A DNA stretch of 64,000 nucleotides from Bordetella parapertussis. GTDB taxonomy: Bacteria > Pseudomonadota > Gammaproteobacteria > Burkholderiales > SG8-41. The stretch covers positions 1 through 64,000 of the forward strand of contig CAMCYP010000004.1 of the NCBI GenBank assembly GCA_945885345.1, in the 5' to 3' direction. The translations under genes were made by a program, and so were the position numbers. Shown piece by piece: positions 9,897 to 19,050 of this stretch (its first letter is position 1; every line of letters starts with the position of its first letter). The notes beneath the pieces are model-generated. The model did no database searches, was not told where the DNA came from, and saw nothing but the letters and a program-made list of their open reading frames with translations.

Positions 9897-11498
9897 TCAG
9901 TAAGCCGCTACCGCGCCGTCACTGCGCGGATCGGCGCCGCCCTCAAGAATACCGTCGGCATGCCGGATGATCATCCCGGCATGACCGACGGTTTCATCGT
10001 ACGCGCCGATGATTTCGATATCATGGCCGCGTTCGCTCAGTTCGCGCACCACGCCGGCGTCGAAGCGTGATTCCAGTTTCAGGGTTTCGCTGCTCTGGCC
10101 CCAGGTACGCCCGAGCAACCAGCGCGGCGCGCTGATCGCCGCCTGCGGCGACATGCCGTATTCGACTGCCCGCGTAAACAGCGCACACTGCGTCTGCGGC
10201 TGGCCATCGCCGCCCATGGTGCCGTACACCACCGTGCGGCCGTCGGAGAGGCGGGCCAGCGCCGGATTCAGCGTGTGAAAGGGTTTGCGTCCCGGCTCCA
10301 GTGCATTCAACGCATCGGCATTCAGCGAAAAACTGCAGCCGCGATTCTGCCAGTTGACGCCGCTGCCCGGCAACACGATGCCGCAGCCGAACTCGTGATA
10401 AATGCTCTGGATGAACGACACTGCGCGGCCCTCACCGTCGATGACACCCATCCATATCGTATCGCCTGCCTGCGTAAGCGCCCCCCACGGAGCAGCACGA
10501 TGACGATCAATGCGCTGCGCCAGAGCGCGCACATGATCCGCTGCCAACAGACTTTGTGCCGGCACTTTCATGTAACGCGGATCGGTCACCTGCGCATCGC
10601 GCACCAGGAAAGCCTGCTTGGTTGCCTCCACGCACAGGTGCACATAATCCGCGCTGACTTGCGGCACATCATGAATGTTCAGCGCATCGAGAATGCCGAG
10701 AATCAGCAATGACACCACACCCTGTGTCGGCGGCGTCATGTTGTGCAGCGTGCCCGCGCTATGGACCAGCCGCAGCGGATCAACCAGCTGCGCACGATGC
10801 GTCGCAAGATCACGCGCGGTCAGAGGGCTGTCGATGCGCGCCAGATCCGCGGCCATCGACTGCGCCAACTCGCCGCGATAAAAGTCGTTCGTCCCCGCAG
10901 TGGCAATACGCTCCAGCGTGTCGGCCAGCCGGGTCTGGAAAAAACGGCTGCCGGCAGGCGGTACACCACCGGCGTCGAGAAAGGTTTCGGCAAATCCCGG
11001 CTGCGCATGCAGTTCACCGAGCTTCGCTGCAGTCAGCATGGACTGGCTGGTGGTGACCGGCGTGCCTTCGCGGGCATAGGTAATGGCATCGGCAAGCAAT
11101 CGCGTCAGCGGTAATCGTCCACCCAGCGCCTTGCGTGAAAGTTCATACGCAGCACCCCAGCCGGAGATCGTGCCGGCAACGGTATTCGCGGCAATGCCGC
11201 CGCGCGGGGGAATGACCTGCATCAGCCCGCGTTCGGCATACCAGGCACGTGATGCCTGTTGTGCCGCAGCGCCACAGGCATCAATCGCGCCCGGTGCTTC
11301 GCCCGGCACATGCAGCAGCCAGAAACTGTCACCGCCGATGGAGTTCATGTGCGGATACACCACGGCGATCGTCGCCGCAGCAGCAATCATTGCCTCGATG
11401 GCATTGCCGCCTTCGCGCAACACAGCCAGCGCCGACTGTGATGCTGCCGCGTGCGGCGCGACCGCCATGCCGCGCGTACCGCGTATCGAGTGGATCAT
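9897..11498 (-). CDS. Gamma-glutamyltranspeptidase family protein
   Basis: Ntn-hydrolase of 533 residues related to gamma-glutamyltranspeptidase, made as a precursor that cuts itself. The N-terminal half has AVAPHAAASQSALAVLREGGNAIEA, typical of the family. The predicted self-cleavage nucleophile is the Thr of GDTIWMGVIDGEGRAVS, aligning with the first Thr of the TTH motif of E. coli Ggt; the second Thr and His are not conserved. QNRGCSFSL and GTMGGDGQPQTQ are also seen. This form resembles YwrD and oxamate amidohydrolase HpxW more than classical Ggt. No clear signal peptide, so likely cytosolic. Start at 11498 has the site AGGAG; a longer ATG start at 11546 has none. Confidence 0.85.
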   Translation of the reverse strand: MIHSIRGTRGMAVAPHAAASQSALAVLREGGNAIEAMIAAAATIAVVYPHMNSIGGDSFWLLHVPGEAPGAIDACGAAAQQASRAWYAERGLMQVIPPRGGIAANTVAGTISGWGAAYELSRKALGGRLPLTRLLADAITYAREGTPVTTSQSMLTAAKLGELHAQPGFAETFLDAGGVPPAGSRFFQTRLADTLERIATAGTNDFYRGELAQSMAADLARIDSPLTARDLATHRAQLVDPLRLVHSAGTLHNMTPPTQGVVSLLILGILDALNIHDVPQVSADYVHLCVEATKQAFLVRDAQVTDPRYMKVPAQSLLAADHVRALAQRIDRHRAAPWGALTQAGDTIWMGVIDGEGRAVSFIQSIYHEFGCGIVLPGSGVNWQNRGCSFSLNADALNALEPGRKPFHTLNPALARLSDGRTVVYGTMGGDGQPQTQCALFTRAVEYGMSPQAAISAPRWLLGRTWGQSSETLKLESRFDAGVVRELSERGHDIEIIGAYDETVGHAGMIIRHADGILEGGADPRSDGAVAAY

Positions 11499-11541
11499 CG
11501 GGTTTCTCCTGCCGGCAAAATTTTCTCTGCAACAGCCTGAT

Positions 11542-11559
11542 TGCATGCAAAGTGCATGC
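11542..11559. promoter_or_regulatory. Tandem TGCATGC repeat between divergent units
   Basis: TGCATGC occurs at 11542-11548 and 11553-11559, exactly 11 bp apart, one helical turn. Each contains the palindrome GCATGC. It lies between the divergent transpeptidase-family gene and the TRAP permease genes and could be an operator for either. Regulator unknown. Confidence 0.3.
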
Positions 11560-11650
11560 CAGCAGTCTACCGCACAGCCTCACCCTGCCCATGAACCTTG
11601 ATAGACTGTCGCCGGGCAAAAGCCCCTTCCGGAATGCACGTGACCCTGCA

Positions 11651-12190
11651 ATGAAAGTACTGCTCCGCATCGCGGCGATGATCGACGCACTCAACGAGGG
11701 CATTGGCCGCATCGCCTGCTGGTTCGTGCTGATCGCCTGCGTCATCAGCGCAGGTAACGCCATGATGCGTTACGGCTTCAACACCAGTTCGAATGCCTGG
11801 CTGGAGATTCAGTGGTATCTGTTCGGTGGCATTGTCATGCTCGGCGCCGCCCACACGCTGAAAACCAACCAGCACGTGCGGGTCGATGTGTTGTACAGCC
11901 ACTACGGTGAACGCACCCGGTTGTGGATTGATCTGCTGGGTGGACTGCTGTTCCTGCTGCCGATGGTGATCCTCATCGGCTGGCTGTCCTGGCCGATGTT
12001 CCTCAACGCCTACATGATCGGCGAAACATCGGGCAATGCCGGCGGCCTTTTGCGCTGGCCGGTCAAGCTGCTGCTGCCACTGGGTTTCCTGCTGCTGGCA
12101 TTGCAAGGCGTCTCCGAAATCATCAAACGCGCGGCCGCGCTTGCCGGCCGCGCCAGCCTGGACGCAAACTACGAAAGACCGCTGCAGTGA
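11651..12190 (+). CDS. TRAP transporter small permease (DctQ family)
   Basis: Small membrane subunit, 179 residues, four hydrophobic segments, of a tripartite ATP-independent periplasmic transporter. The family signature is visible as RYGFNTSSNAWLEIQWYLFG and HTLKTNQHVRVDVLYSHY. It couples with the large permease, whose start overlaps its stop codon. No substrate-binding subunit is encoded next to it. Start chosen at the ATG 11651 (MKVLLRIAAM), although an in-frame ATG at 11591 would add 20 residues; neither has a strong ribosome site. Confidence 0.88.
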   Translation: MKVLLRIAAMIDALNEGIGRIACWFVLIACVISAGNAMMRYGFNTSSNAWLEIQWYLFGGIVMLGAAHTLKTNQHVRVDVLYSHYGERTRLWIDLLGGLLFLLPMVILIGWLSWPMFLNAYMIGETSGNAGGLLRWPVKLLLPLGFLLLALQGVSEIIKRAAALAGRASLDANYERPLQ

Positions 12191-13656
12191 TGGCCCGCGA
12201 ACTGATGGCCCCGCTGATGTTCGGCGGCCTGATTGTCTTCATGCTGATCGGTTACCCGGTGGCCTTCTCGCTGGGCGCAGTAGGCCTGTTGTTCGGCTTC
12301 ATCGGCATCGAACTGGGTTTTTTCCAGTGGAACCTGCTGCAGGCGTTGCCGGAACGGGTTTTCGGCATCCTCTCCAACGACCTGCTGCTGTCGATTCCCT
12401 TCTTCACCTTCATGGGCGCAGTGCTCGAGCGCTGCGGACTGGCTGAAGACCTGCTCGAAGGCACCGGCCAGTTGTTCGGCCCGGTGCGCGGCGGACTGGC
12501 CTACGCAGTGATTCTGGTCGGCGCACTGCTCGGCGCGATCACCGGCACCGTGGCTGCGTCAGTCATCGCCATGGGCATGATCTCGCTGCCCGTCATGATG
12601 CGTTACGGTTACAACATGCGCATGGCCACCGGCGTAATTGCCGCCTCCGGCACCATCACCCAGCTGATCCCGCCGTCGCTGGTGCTGATCGTGCTCGCCG
12701 ATCAGCTTGGCAAGTCCGTCGGCGACATGTACGCGGGTGCCATCGGCCCCTCGATCGTACAGGTACTGCTGTTCTGCCTGTTTGTGTTCCTGGTATCCAT
12801 CGTCCGGCCGGAAACCATGCCGCCACTGCCCAGATCGGCACGCGCGCTGCAAGGCTGGCCGCTGGTGCGACGCGTGTTGCGCGGCATGGTGCCCTCGCTG
12901 GCATTGATGTTCCTGGTGCTCGGCACCATCCTGACGGGCGTGGCTACCCCGACCGAAGGCGGCGCGATGGGTGCGGTAGGCGCCATCGTGCTGGCCGCGC
13001 TGCACAAGCGTCTGAGCTGGAATCTGCTGTGGCAAGGCATGAACTCCACCATGCGCATCACCGCCATGGTGATCTTTATCCTGATTGGCTCCACGGTATT
13101 TGGCCTGGTGTTTCGCGGCATGGACGGCGACTTGTGGATCGAACAGCACCTGATGAGCCTGCCCGGCGGTGTCACCGGCTTCCTGCTCGCCGTCAACCTG
13201 TTCGTGTTCGTGCTGGCCTTCTTCCTGGATTTTTTCGAAATCGCTTTTATCGTCATCCCGCTGCTGGCACCCGTCGCCGCAAAGCTGGGCATCGACCTGG
13301 TCTGGTTTGGCGTACTGCTTGGCGCCAACATGCAAACCTCGTTCATGCATCCCCCGTTCGGCTTTGCACTGTTCTACCTGCGCGGCGTGGCCCCCAAAGA
13401 AGTCAAAAGCTCGGACATCTACTGGGGTGCCTTGCCCTGGGTAGTCATGCAACTGCTGCTGGTGACCATACTGATTTTCTGGCCGGGCCTGGTCACCGGC
13501 TTCATCGACAAACCGGCCGCAATTGATCCGGCAAAAATCGAAATACAGCTGCCCCCGGCAAATCGCACCGTACCGGCCCAGCCGCCGGCTGCACAGGAAA
13601 CCGATCACGACGAGGGTTCGGCCGCCATAGAGCGCATGCTGAAAGAACAAAAATAA
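12190..13656 (+). CDS. TRAP transporter large permease (DctM family)
   Basis: Twelve-segment membrane subunit of a TRAP transporter, 488 residues, belonging to the ion-transporter superfamily and driving sodium-coupled uptake of organic acids. Seen: LIGYPVAFSLGAVGLLFG, SIPFFTFMGAVLERCGL, GTITQLIPPSLVLIVLADQ and TSFMHPPFGFALFYLRGVAP, all conserved in DctM. A proline- and alanine-rich hydrophilic tail of about 55 residues (from near KIEIQLPPANRT) is longer than usual. The ATG overlaps the small permease stop (TGATG). It ends at a terminator shared with the convergent TRAP operon. Confidence 0.95.
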   Translation: MARELMAPLMFGGLIVFMLIGYPVAFSLGAVGLLFGFIGIELGFFQWNLLQALPERVFGILSNDLLLSIPFFTFMGAVLERCGLAEDLLEGTGQLFGPVRGGLAYAVILVGALLGAITGTVAASVIAMGMISLPVMMRYGYNMRMATGVIAASGTITQLIPPSLVLIVLADQLGKSVGDMYAGAIGPSIVQVLLFCLFVFLVSIVRPETMPPLPRSARALQGWPLVRRVLRGMVPSLALMFLVLGTILTGVATPTEGGAMGAVGAIVLAALHKRLSWNLLWQGMNSTMRITAMVIFILIGSTVFGLVFRGMDGDLWIEQHLMSLPGGVTGFLLAVNLFVFVLAFFLDFFEIAFIVIPLLAPVAAKLGIDLVWFGVLLGANMQTSFMHPPFGFALFYLRGVAPKEVKSSDIYWGALPWVVMQLLLVTILIFWPGLVTGFIDKPAAIDPAKIEIQLPPANRTVPAQPPAAQETDHDEGSAAIERMLKEQK

Positions 13657-13682
13657 AAAGCCCCTGAATCCGGGGCTTTTTA
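13655..13682. terminator. Bidirectional terminator between the two TRAP operons
   Basis: AAAAAGCCCC and GGGGCTTTTT flank a short loop, giving an A-tract before and a T-tract after a GC stem, so it can stop transcription from both sides. Both large-permease genes end within 15 bp of it. Confidence 0.88.
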
Positions 13683-13693
13683 TTGCGCTCCGT

Positions 13694-15019
13694 CTACCAG
13701 CCAATAGCCTTGGGCAGCCACAGCGCCAGTTGCGGGAACAGGAATACCAGCAGCACCGCCAGCATCTGCATCGCGACAAACGGGATGACCCCCATGTACA
13801 TGTGGCGGGTCGTAACTTCCGGCGGCGCTACGCCGCGCAGGAAAAACAGCGCCCAGCCGAATGGCGGTGTCAGGAACGACGTCTGCAGGGTCACGCAGAT
13901 CAGCATGCCCAGCCACACCAGATCGACACCCTGTTGCGCGAATATCGGCAGGAACAGCGGCACCGCGATGTAACTGATCTCAATCCACTCGATGAAAAAG
14001 CCGAGGAAAAAAATCAGGAAGATCAGGAACCAGATGTCGGCGTTGACGCCGCCCGGCAGGAATTCAAACAGGTCGGTGATCAGATCCTCGCCATGCAAAC
14101 CACGGAAGGCCAGCGCAAATACCTGGGCGCAGATCAGGATGAACATCATCATCGCAGTGATCTTGGTCGTCGACTGACAGGCTTCACGCAATACCTGGAA
14201 TGAAAACCGTCCGGCAAATGCGGTCACCAGTATGGAGCCCAGCGCGCCCATCGAAGCCGCTTCGGTCGGCGCCGCGACACCGCCGATGATCGACCCCAGC
14301 ACTGAAGCCACCAGCAGCACCGGCGGCACCACCACCTTGAAAAACCGCGTCCACAGCTGGCGTCGCGACACCGCATCGCGCTCCGCCGCAGGGATCGGCG
14401 GCACCAGTTCCGGCTTCACCATGCCGACGATGACTATGTACAAGCAATAAATTGCAGCGAGCAGCATGCCGGGAACAACCGCTGCAGCAAACAAGGTGCC
14501 CACCGACAACTGCAGGATATCGGAAAGCAGGATCAGGATCAGACTGGGCGGAATGATCTGCCCCAGCGTGCCGGAGGCGCAGATCGCGCCGCAGGCAATG
14601 CCGGGGTCGTAACCGCGCTTCAATAAGGTCGGCAGCGTCAGCAAACCCAGCGTAATGACGGTGGCGCCAACAATGCCGGTGGTCGCGCCCATCAGTACGC
14701 CGACGGCAATGATGCCGATGGCCATGCCGCCGCGCAGCCCGCCGGCAAGATGGCCGACCACATCCAGAAGATCGTCTGCCAGCCGCGACTTCTCCAGCAT
14801 CACACCCATGAACACGAACAGCGGAATCGCCAGCCACTGATAATTGGCGACTACGCCGTAGATACGCGCCGGCAGCAGGTTAAACAGGTCCGGACCGAAA
14901 CCGAGAAAGCCGAACACAAATCCGGTGGTGGCCAGCGTCAGCGCCACCGGCACGCCCAGCATCAGCAGACCGAAGAATGCCAGCAGCATCAGCACGACCA
15001 GGATTTCGGTGCCGCTCAT
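13694..15019 (-). CDS. TRAP transporter large permease (DctM family)
   Basis: Second DctM-type membrane subunit, 441 residues. Conserved segments include MLGVPVALTLATTGFVFGF, AIPLFVFMGVMLEKSRLADD, SGTLGQIIPPSLILILLSD and TSFLTPPFGWALFFLRGVAP. It is clearly homologous to the large permease on the opposite strand but lacks that protein's long hydrophilic tail. It is the last gene of a binding protein, small permease, large permease operon; its ATG overlaps the stop of the small permease gene (ATGA). Confidence 0.95.
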   Translation of the reverse strand: MSGTEILVVLMLLAFFGLLMLGVPVALTLATTGFVFGFLGFGPDLFNLLPARIYGVVANYQWLAIPLFVFMGVMLEKSRLADDLLDVVGHLAGGLRGGMAIGIIAVGVLMGATTGIVGATVITLGLLTLPTLLKRGYDPGIACGAICASGTLGQIIPPSLILILLSDILQLSVGTLFAAAVVPGMLLAAIYCLYIVIVGMVKPELVPPIPAAERDAVSRRQLWTRFFKVVVPPVLLVASVLGSIIGGVAAPTEAASMGALGSILVTAFAGRFSFQVLREACQSTTKITAMMMFILICAQVFALAFRGLHGEDLITDLFEFLPGGVNADIWFLIFLIFFLGFFIEWIEISYIAVPLFLPIFAQQGVDLVWLGMLICVTLQTSFLTPPFGWALFFLRGVAPPEVTTRHMYMGVIPFVAMQMLAVLLVFLFPQLALWLPKAIGW

Positions 15020-15531
15020 GCGCGCAGTGCCTTCAGTTTTTCCAGGGTGCCCAGCGCGATCGCCAAAGACTGCAGGATCAGGAAGAAAAATCCTATTGGA
15101 ATCAATATCTTAAGTAGCCACCGGTAAGGCAGTCCGCCGGGATCGGAGGATTGTTCGCCGATGACATACGACTGCTGCACATATTTGAATGACAGCCAGA
15201 TGATGATTGCCGAGATGATCACCGACAGCGCAGCGGACAACAGATCTACGTAAAGCTTCATCCGCGGCGAAAAGTTGGCATAGAGCACATCCACCCGCAC
15301 ATGTTCACCGTGCAGCAGCGCATAGCTCATGCCGAACAGGATCAGCGGCGTGAGTAGATGCCACTCCAGTTCCTGCGCCCACACCGTGCCGTAACTGAAC
15401 AGATAACGCAGCAGCACGTTGGTCGCCATCAACAGGATGATCACCAGCGCGAGCCACGACGTAGCCCGGCCGGTGAGGTCGGTGAAGCGCTCGATTGCGG
15501 CGCGCACCCGGGTCGCCGCGGAATCAGCCAC
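15016..15531 (-). CDS. TRAP transporter small permease (DctQ family)
   Basis: Small TRAP membrane subunit, 171 residues, four membrane segments. Family motifs: LRYLFSYGTVWAQELEWHL and YALLHGEHVRVDVLYANF. The start is a GTG at 15531 that overlaps the end of the binding-protein gene by 8 bp; the large permease start overlaps its stop by 4 bp, so all three genes are translationally coupled. Confidence 0.9.
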   Translation of the reverse strand: MADSAATRVRAAIERFTDLTGRATSWLALVIILLMATNVLLRYLFSYGTVWAQELEWHLLTPLILFGMSYALLHGEHVRVDVLYANFSPRMKLYVDLLSAALSVIISAIIIWLSFKYVQQSYVIGEQSSDPGGLPYRWLLKILIPIGFFFLILQSLAIALGTLEKLKALRA

Positions 15532-16624
15532 GGATCTTGTTGTGGTACACGGCTTCGCTGTAACCCGCCCAGGCGTCGTATTTGACTTTGTAAGCCATGT
15601 ACGAATCGTGCACCTTCTTCACCAGCGGATCCTTGGCCACTGCTTCGTCGAGCACTTTTTTCGTGGTTTCACGCAGCGCCTTCACCACGGCATCCGGCAG
15701 CGGTTTGGCAATGACTTTCTGGTTCTTGACCAGGTCTTCCATCGCCTCGGCATTGGTACGCTGGCACCAGGCCTCGCTGATGACATTGCATGCCGCAGCG
15801 GCATTTTCGACCACCGCCTGCAGATCCTTCGGCAGTTTTTCCCACGCCGCCTTGTTGATCAGCAATTCCGATACGGTGGCGGTCTCGTGCCAGCCGGTCG
15901 TATAGTAGTACTTCGCGGCTTTCTGCAGACCGAGGCGGCGATCCTGGTACGGACCGACGAATTCGGCAGCATCGATCACGCCGCGTTCGAGTGCGGGGAA
16001 GATTTCACCACCGGGCAGCAGCTTCACGTCCACGCCCAGCGCGGCATACACCTTGCCGGCGAGACCGGGAATGCGCATTTTCAGGCCCTTGAAGTCTGCG
16101 ACCGTTTTGATTTCCTTCTTGAACCAGCCGGTCATCTGTACACCGGTGTTGCCGCAGGGCATGGCTACCATGCCGAAGGGCGCATACACCTCGTTCCACA
16201 GCGCGATGCCGCCGCCGTCATAGAGCCAGCCGTTGATGCCCTGAAAGTTGAGACCGAACGGCACTGCGGTGAAGTACTGCGCGGCGAAAGTCTTGCCGGT
16301 CCAGAAATAACTGTTGGCATGGTTCATTTCCACTGTGCCTGCACGCACCGCATCAAACCCTTCGAACGCCGGAATCAATTCGCCCGCGCCGAACACCTGG
16401 ATTTTCAGGCGCCCGTTGGACATGGCTTCGATACGCTTGGCGAGGTCGGTCGCGCTGCCCGGCCCGTCCATGTAGAACGGCGCGCCCTTGGGATAGGCGC
16501 TGGTCATTTTCCAGGTAAACGTCTGCGCAGACTGCGCACGTGAAATCATCGGGAAACCGGCGATAGCGGCACCGGTCGCGGCAACGGTGCCGCCTTTCAG
16601 GAACTTCCTGCGATCTGCTTTCAT
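15524..16624 (-). CDS. TRAP transporter substrate-binding protein (DctP family, TakP-like)
   Basis: Periplasmic binding subunit of 366 residues. The N-terminus has a twin-arginine signal (DRRKFLKGG followed by a hydrophobic stretch and an ISRAQS cleavage region), so it is probably exported folded through Tat. The body has the DctP fold: WKMTSAYPKGAPFY, GFDAVRAGTVEMNHANSYF, MRIPGLAGKVYAALG and GVIDAAEFVGPYQDRRLGL, the last resembling alpha-keto-acid binders such as TakP. Substrate is likely a monocarboxylic 2-oxoacid or similar, by family only. A strong ribosome site (AAGGAG) precedes the ATG at 16624. Confidence 0.93.
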   Translation of the reverse strand: MKADRRKFLKGGTVAATGAAIAGFPMISRAQSAQTFTWKMTSAYPKGAPFYMDGPGSATDLAKRIEAMSNGRLKIQVFGAGELIPAFEGFDAVRAGTVEMNHANSYFWTGKTFAAQYFTAVPFGLNFQGINGWLYDGGGIALWNEVYAPFGMVAMPCGNTGVQMTGWFKKEIKTVADFKGLKMRIPGLAGKVYAALGVDVKLLPGGEIFPALERGVIDAAEFVGPYQDRRLGLQKAAKYYYTTGWHETATVSELLINKAAWEKLPKDLQAVVENAAAACNVISEAWCQRTNAEAMEDLVKNQKVIAKPLPDAVVKALRETTKKVLDEAVAKDPLVKKVHDSYMAYKVKYDAWAGYSEAVYHNKIRG

Positions 16625-16736
16625 GGCGAAACTCCTTTTTTGGAAAATGACAGCGCGGGATGAGCGGCGAAGGATTTCGCCCGCTCAAACCCGTGCAACT
16701 CAGGCCGCGCGCAGTATTTGCGTAAGATGCGCGCGT

Positions 16737-17192
16737 TTAATAGGTTTTGTACTGCAGGTACTTGCCGCTCATCACGATCTTCACACGATCCCCCTTGGGA
16801 TCGGCTTCACGCTGCAGGTCCATCTTGAAATCAATCGCACTCATGATGCCGTCACCGAATTCTTCGTGAATCAACTCTTTGAAGGTTGTTCCGTAGACAC
16901 TGACCAGTTCGTAGAAACGGTAGATCAGCGGATCGGTGGGTACCGCTGTTGGCAGCGAACCCTTGTACGGTACCTGCTGCAGCAGCAGCACGGCATAGGG
17001 TGGCAATCCCAGTAACTTGCCCGCGGCAGTCGCCTGCGGCTTGGTCATCTGCATCTGACCGAGCAGCGCTGCCGTCGTCCATTCCTTGCTCTCGCCCACG
17101 GCCTTGGCAATTTTGGTCCACGACAGGCCCTTTTTGATCTTGGCCTCAACTACCAGTTCGGTAACATCAGTGCGCTGCATCGGCTTGGTCAT
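16737..17192 (-). CDS. cynS: Cyanate hydratase (cyanase)
   Basis: Cytosolic decameric enzyme that converts cyanate and bicarbonate to ammonia and two CO2. The 151-residue sequence has the N-terminal helical domain (GLSWTKIAKAVG) and the unique catalytic domain with the three known active-site residues at R92 and E95 (LIYRFYELVSVYG) and S118 (GIMSAIDF), corresponding to R96, E99 and S122 of E. coli CynS. Last gene of a binding protein, permease, ATPase, cyanase operon, the layout first described in cyanobacteria. No carbonic anhydrase gene (cynT) or CynR regulator is adjacent. Confidence 0.98.
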   Translation of the reverse strand: MTKPMQRTDVTELVVEAKIKKGLSWTKIAKAVGESKEWTTAALLGQMQMTKPQATAAGKLLGLPPYAVLLLQQVPYKGSLPTAVPTDPLIYRFYELVSVYGTTFKELIHEEFGDGIMSAIDFKMDLQREADPKGDRVKIVMSGKYLQYKTY

Positions 17193-17249
17193 ACCCTTCT
17201 CTCCTTTTAAACTCGTTTAGCTGAATATTGCCTGGACATTCGGTGTTAA

Positions 17250-18167
17250 TTAACGGACCAGCAGCAGCGGTTTTCCGGCCACAGGCGGTCTCGGCGCTTC
17301 CATGGCAATCGCCGCATCGGAATCCAGGCCCGGCGTCACCAGTGGCGGATGGCGCGGATCGTAATCAGGCGAATCACCGGCAAATGCCTTCGAGCGGTCG
17401 ACCAGAAAATCGATCAGGTGATTGCGGATGCGGTAGTAGTGCGGATGTTTGTGCAGATCATGGCGGGTGCGGCTGCGCGGCATGGTGTTGACGACGATCT
17501 CGGCCACTTTCGCATGCGGCCCATTGGTCATCAGTACAATCTTGTCAGCCAGCAGAATCGCCTCATCGACATCGTGGGTGATCATGAACACGGTCTGCCG
17601 GGTTTCCGCGCAAATGCGCAGCACTTCCTCCTGCAGCACACCGCGAGTCAGTGCATCGAGCGCCGAAAACGGTTCGTCCATCAACAACATCTTCGGCTGG
17701 ATCGACAGCGCACGGGCAATGCCGACGCGCTGTTTCATTCCGCCAGACAATTCCGCCGGACGCTTTTTCTCCGCCCCTGTCAGGTTGACCAGGTCGATGT
17801 ACTGCTGGCAATGCGCACGGACTTTTTCCTTATTCCATTCCGGCCAGCGCGACGACACCGCAAATGCGATATTGCCCATCACCGTCAGCCACGGCATCAG
17901 CGCATGGCTCTGGAAGATCACCGCACGGTCCAAACTGGGCCCGTTGACCTCGCGGCCGCCGACAAACACGTAACCCGACGACGATTGCTCCAGTCCCGAC
18001 AGCACATTAAGGATGGTGGTTTTTCCGCAGCCGGCGTGGCCGATCAGACAGACGAACTCGCCGGGCTCGATCGAAAAATAAAGGTCTTCAAATACCGTGG
18101 TCGCCGTGCCGTCACGCCCGGTGAACTTTTTGCTGATGCCTTCGATGCGGATCAGGGGTTCGCTCAT
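17250..18167 (-). CDS. cynD: Cyanate/nitrate-type ABC transporter ATP-binding protein (NrtD/CynD-like)
   Basis: Cytoplasmic ATPase of the cyanate importer, 305 residues. Walker A GHAGCGKTT, signature LSGGMKQRVGIARAL, Walker B LLMDEPFSALDALT and the switch His in MITHDVDEAI are all present. The region after the core is about 80 residues longer than a minimal ATPase, as in NrtD-type proteins. Start set at the ATG 18167, preceded by GGAG; an in-frame GTG at 18179 directly abuts the permease stop. Substrate assigned from the downstream cyanase. Confidence 0.88.
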   Translation of the reverse strand: MSEPLIRIEGISKKFTGRDGTATTVFEDLYFSIEPGEFVCLIGHAGCGKTTILNVLSGLEQSSSGYVFVGGREVNGPSLDRAVIFQSHALMPWLTVMGNIAFAVSSRWPEWNKEKVRAHCQQYIDLVNLTGAEKKRPAELSGGMKQRVGIARALSIQPKMLLMDEPFSALDALTRGVLQEEVLRICAETRQTVFMITHDVDEAILLADKIVLMTNGPHAKVAEIVVNTMPRSRTRHDLHKHPHYYRIRNHLIDFLVDRSKAFAGDSPDYDPRHPPLVTPGLDSDAAIAMEAPRPPVAGKPLLLVR

Positions 18168-18179
18168 GGGGTGCTCCAC

Positions 18180-19022
18180 CTACTCTGGAAACGTGACGAG
18201 TTTCGTCAGCTTCGCCATAATCAGATCCAGAAGCATGCCGACCAGACCAATCGCCAGAATTGCCGTGATGATGTTGGTGATCGACAGGTTGTTCCATTCA
18301 TTCCACACGAAATAACCAATGCCGGTACCCCCGACCAGCATTTCGGCGGCAACGATCACCAGCCAGGCAATGCTGATGGAGATGCGCATGCCGGTCATGA
18401 TGGTCGGTGCGGCCGCCGGCAGAATGACGCGGAACGCGGTACGCAGCTGCCCGACTTCCAGGGTACGCGAGACATTCAGCCATTCACGGCGCACGCTGGA
18501 AACGCCAAACGCGGTGTTGATCAGCATCGGCCACAGCGAGCAGATGAAAATCACGAAAATCGCCGAGATTGAGCTGTCTTTCAGCGTGAACAGTGCCAGA
18601 GGCATCCACGCCAGCGGTGAAATCGGCTTCAGCACCTGGATGTACGGATCCAGCGCCCGATAAACTGTCGGCGACATGCCGATCAGGAAACCGACCGGGA
18701 TCGCCACCAGCGCGGCCAGCAGATAACCCAGCAATACTCTTGCAAGGGAGTAAGCCAATTGGATGCCGATGCCCTTGTCGTTCGGGCCACGGTCATAAAA
18801 CGGATCCCGCAAGTGCTCGAGAATTTTGACACCGACATCTCCCGGCGACGGGAACGCCGACTTCTGCCCGGTGGACGCTTCGGCGCCGACCAATGCAGCG
18901 TACTCGGAATTCACCGTCTGCGCCGCAGACTTGGGCAGCGTCAGCGCATGCCATACGCCGATCAGCAGCAAAAACACGATCAGCGACAGTAGCGGTGCGC
19001 GCCAGCCCAGCAAACGGTTCAT
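18180..19022 (-). CDS. cynB: Cyanate/nitrate-type ABC transporter permease (NrtB/CynB-like)
   Basis: Inner-membrane permease of the cyanate importer, 280 residues with about six hydrophobic segments. The EAA-type cytoplasmic loop is visible in REWLNVSRTLEVGQL and ILPAAAPTIMTGMRISISIAW. It belongs to the NrtB/SsuC/TauC family of binding-protein-dependent permeases. Good ribosome site before the ATG at 19022. Its stop sits 12 bp before the ATPase start. The cyanate role comes from context. Confidence 0.88.
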   Translation of the reverse strand: MNRLLGWRAPLLSLIVFLLLIGVWHALTLPKSAAQTVNSEYAALVGAEASTGQKSAFPSPGDVGVKILEHLRDPFYDRGPNDKGIGIQLAYSLARVLLGYLLAALVAIPVGFLIGMSPTVYRALDPYIQVLKPISPLAWMPLALFTLKDSSISAIFVIFICSLWPMLINTAFGVSSVRREWLNVSRTLEVGQLRTAFRVILPAAAPTIMTGMRISISIAWLVIVAAEMLVGGTGIGYFVWNEWNNLSITNIITAILAIGLVGMLLDLIMAKLTKLVTFPE

Positions 19023-19050
19023 GTCAGGTTCCTCTCATTACAGCACCCGA

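Noticed and set aside
16663-16687. Hairpin GAGCGGCGAA/TTCGCCCGCTC downstream of cynS
   Set aside because: One-base bulge and no T-tract in the direction of transcription, so not supported as a terminator.
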